64,000 bases of DNA from Acidiflorens sp003134435 (GTDB lineage: Bacteria > Acidobacteriota > Terriglobia > Terriglobales > Acidobacteriaceae). The position numbers were made by a program, and so were the translations under genes. Below the pieces are notes generated by a model that was given only the letters and a program-made list of their open reading frames with translations, was not told the origin of the DNA and made no database searches. Shown here in pieces: positions 63,008-64,000 of the stretch. Location: positions 186,001 through 250,000 of the forward strand of contig CAWIRB010000004.1 in NCBI GenBank assembly GCA_963838415.1. Direction: 5' to 3'. Positions within the stretch are counted from its first letter, which is position 1. Each line of letters starts with the position of its first letter.

Positions 63008-64000
63008 GTGCCTTCATCATCCCATCCCGTGTCTCCCGCTGCGGGATTCTCGCTCTATCAGTTCTTCGCGCCGGGCGGGCTGCTGTCGAAGACGCATCCC
63101 GCCTACGAGTTTCGCCGCGGTCAGTTGCAGATGGCGCAGGCCGTGGAAGAGGCGCTCGAAGAGAAGCGGCATTTGATTGTCGAAGCGGGCACGGGCACGG
63201 GCAAGACGCTGGCCTATCTGTTGCCGGTGATCCGCTCGGGCAAACGCGTCATCATCTCGACCGGCACAAAAAATCTCCAGGAACAGCTCTTCTTCAAAGA
63301 CGTTCCAGCGCTCGAGCGAGCCCTGTTTCCTGACCAAGACCGGAGACTCAGCGTCTGCTACATGAAGGGGCGAAATAATTATCTGTGCCGCAAAAAACTG
63401 TTTGATCTTACCGACCAGCCCGTGCTCAGCGGATTGGAAGAAGTGGAGCATTTCCGCGCCATCGCCGCGTGGGAGAAAACGACGCACACCGGCGATCGTT
63501 CGGAACTCGCCGAACTGCCCGAGGCCAGCGCGCTCTGGCACAAGCTCGATGCGGGGGCCGAAACCTGTCTCGGCCAGAAATGCAAGGACTACGACCGCTG
63601 TTTCATCACCGAGATGCGGCGGCGCGCGGCGGAGAGCGACATCATCATCGTCAATCACCACCTGTTCTTCGCCGACCTCTCCATCAAGCTCGAAGCCGAG
63701 GGCGCGCCCGATGCCGGCGTGCTTCCCGAATGCGGGGCCGTGATTTTCGACGAAGCGCACGAACTCGAAGACATCGCCGGCATCTATTTTGGGATTTCCG
63801 TGAGCAACCTGCGGATGGACGAACTGACGCGCGACGTGGAGCATATGCTGCAGCGGGAGAAACTCTACACTCCACAAATCTCGGGAGCGATTCACTCGCT
63901 GCGGGAGCGGTCGCAGCTGTTTTTTTCGCTGCTGCCCGCGAACGAAGGACGGTCTTCCTTCGACTCCCGGCGCGAGTTCCTGGAGGAAAATGGGGAAGAA
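63008..64000 (+). CDS. ATP-dependent helicase, DinG/XPD type (5' part; runs off window)
   Basis: Open from GTG 63008 to the window end (331 codons, no stop). Walker A is VEAGTGTGKTLAYLLPVI. The Fe-S cluster cysteines are in NNYLCRKK and CLGQKCKDYDRCF. The DEAH box is VIFDEAHELEDIAG. RGQLQMAQAVEEALEEKRHL is the Q-like motif of DinG proteins. A 5'-3' DNA helicase for repair is inferred. TATTAT ends 9 nt before GTG with no Shine-Dalgarno. The C-terminal helicase half lies outside. Confidence 0.9.
   Translation, partial: MPSSSHPVSPAAGFSLYQFFAPGGLLSKTHPAYEFRRGQLQMAQAVEEALEEKRHLIVEAGTGTGKTLAYLLPVIRSGKRVIISTGTKNLQEQLFFKDVPALERALFPDQDRRLSVCYMKGRNNYLCRKKLFDLTDQPVLSGLEEVEHFRAIAAWEKTTHTGDRSELAELPEASALWHKLDAGAETCLGQKCKDYDRCFITEMRRRAAESDIIIVNHHLFFADLSIKLEAEGAPDAGVLPECGAVIFDEAHELEDIAGIYFGISVSNLRMDELTRDVEHMLQREKLYTPQISGAIHSLRERSQLFFSLLPANEGRSSFDSRREFLEENGEE

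Noticed and set aside
63017..63895. 292-codon ORF on the - strand near the window end
   Set aside because: The + strand reads as a DinG-type helicase with Walker A, Fe-S cysteines and DEAH box.

Overview
The window is GC-rich DNA, most likely from a motile soil member of the Acidobacteriota (Terriglobia/Koribacter-like). The main evidence is a VWFA-related protein of the type expanded in Acidobacteria (37606-39357), a DUF4097/PDZ/zinc-finger anti-sigma operon and a two-domain ThyX-like protein. The phylum is inferred from gene content; no rRNA or tRNA gene was found.

Region 1 (59-15666) is a large flagellar locus. On the + strand, flgF-flgG-flgA-flgH-flgI-flgJ-flgM-(small ORF)-flgN-flgK-flgL builds rod, rings, hook junction and the anti-FliA factor. 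On the - strand, fliC-flaG-fliD-fliS-(fliT-like) encodes filament, cap and chaperones. On the + strand, flbD-motA-motB gives the stator. Near-consensus sigma-28 promoters, sharing the -10 octamer GCCGATGG, precede fliC and flgM. A strong hairpin separates fliC from flaG.

Region 2 (15797-29583) is mixed housekeeping: a double ThyX-like protein, an FmdB zinc ribbon, PgeF, YceI, dodecin, GluQ-RS, DUF2071 and DCC proteins, an HpcH/HpaI aldolase, HU with a clear terminator, RecQ, and QueD/QueE. QueD/QueE make the queuosine precursor, and GluQ-RS glutamylates queuosine on tRNA-Asp.

Region 3 (29648-36064) contains an apparent envelope-stress operon: ECF sigma factor, zinc-finger/HEAT anti-sigma factor, DUF4097 adhesin-like protein and double-PDZ protein. 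A receiver-like/TonB fusion follows.

Region 4 (36134-49705) has a frameshifted CPBP protease, a cytochrome c, the VWFA protein, an orphan E1-beta subunit, a SulP transporter overlapping a 35-residue membrane peptide, a D-Ala-D-Ala ligase-like ATP-grasp protein, a zinc peptidase, Mn-type superoxide dismutase and a purL-purF pair.

Region 5 (49944-64000) has selB, an AhpD-like protein, trmFO, two MacB/FtsX-type permeases without an ATPase, membrane and secreted proteins, an IS110 element with structured ends (candidate bridge RNA), an ExbD-like protein, der, and the 5' part of a DinG-type helicase that runs off the window.

Short GC-rich palindromes resembling REP elements recur between genes, especially in convergent gaps. 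Several genes have a -10-like hexamer 6-10 nt before the start codon and no Shine-Dalgarno, suggesting leaderless transcripts.
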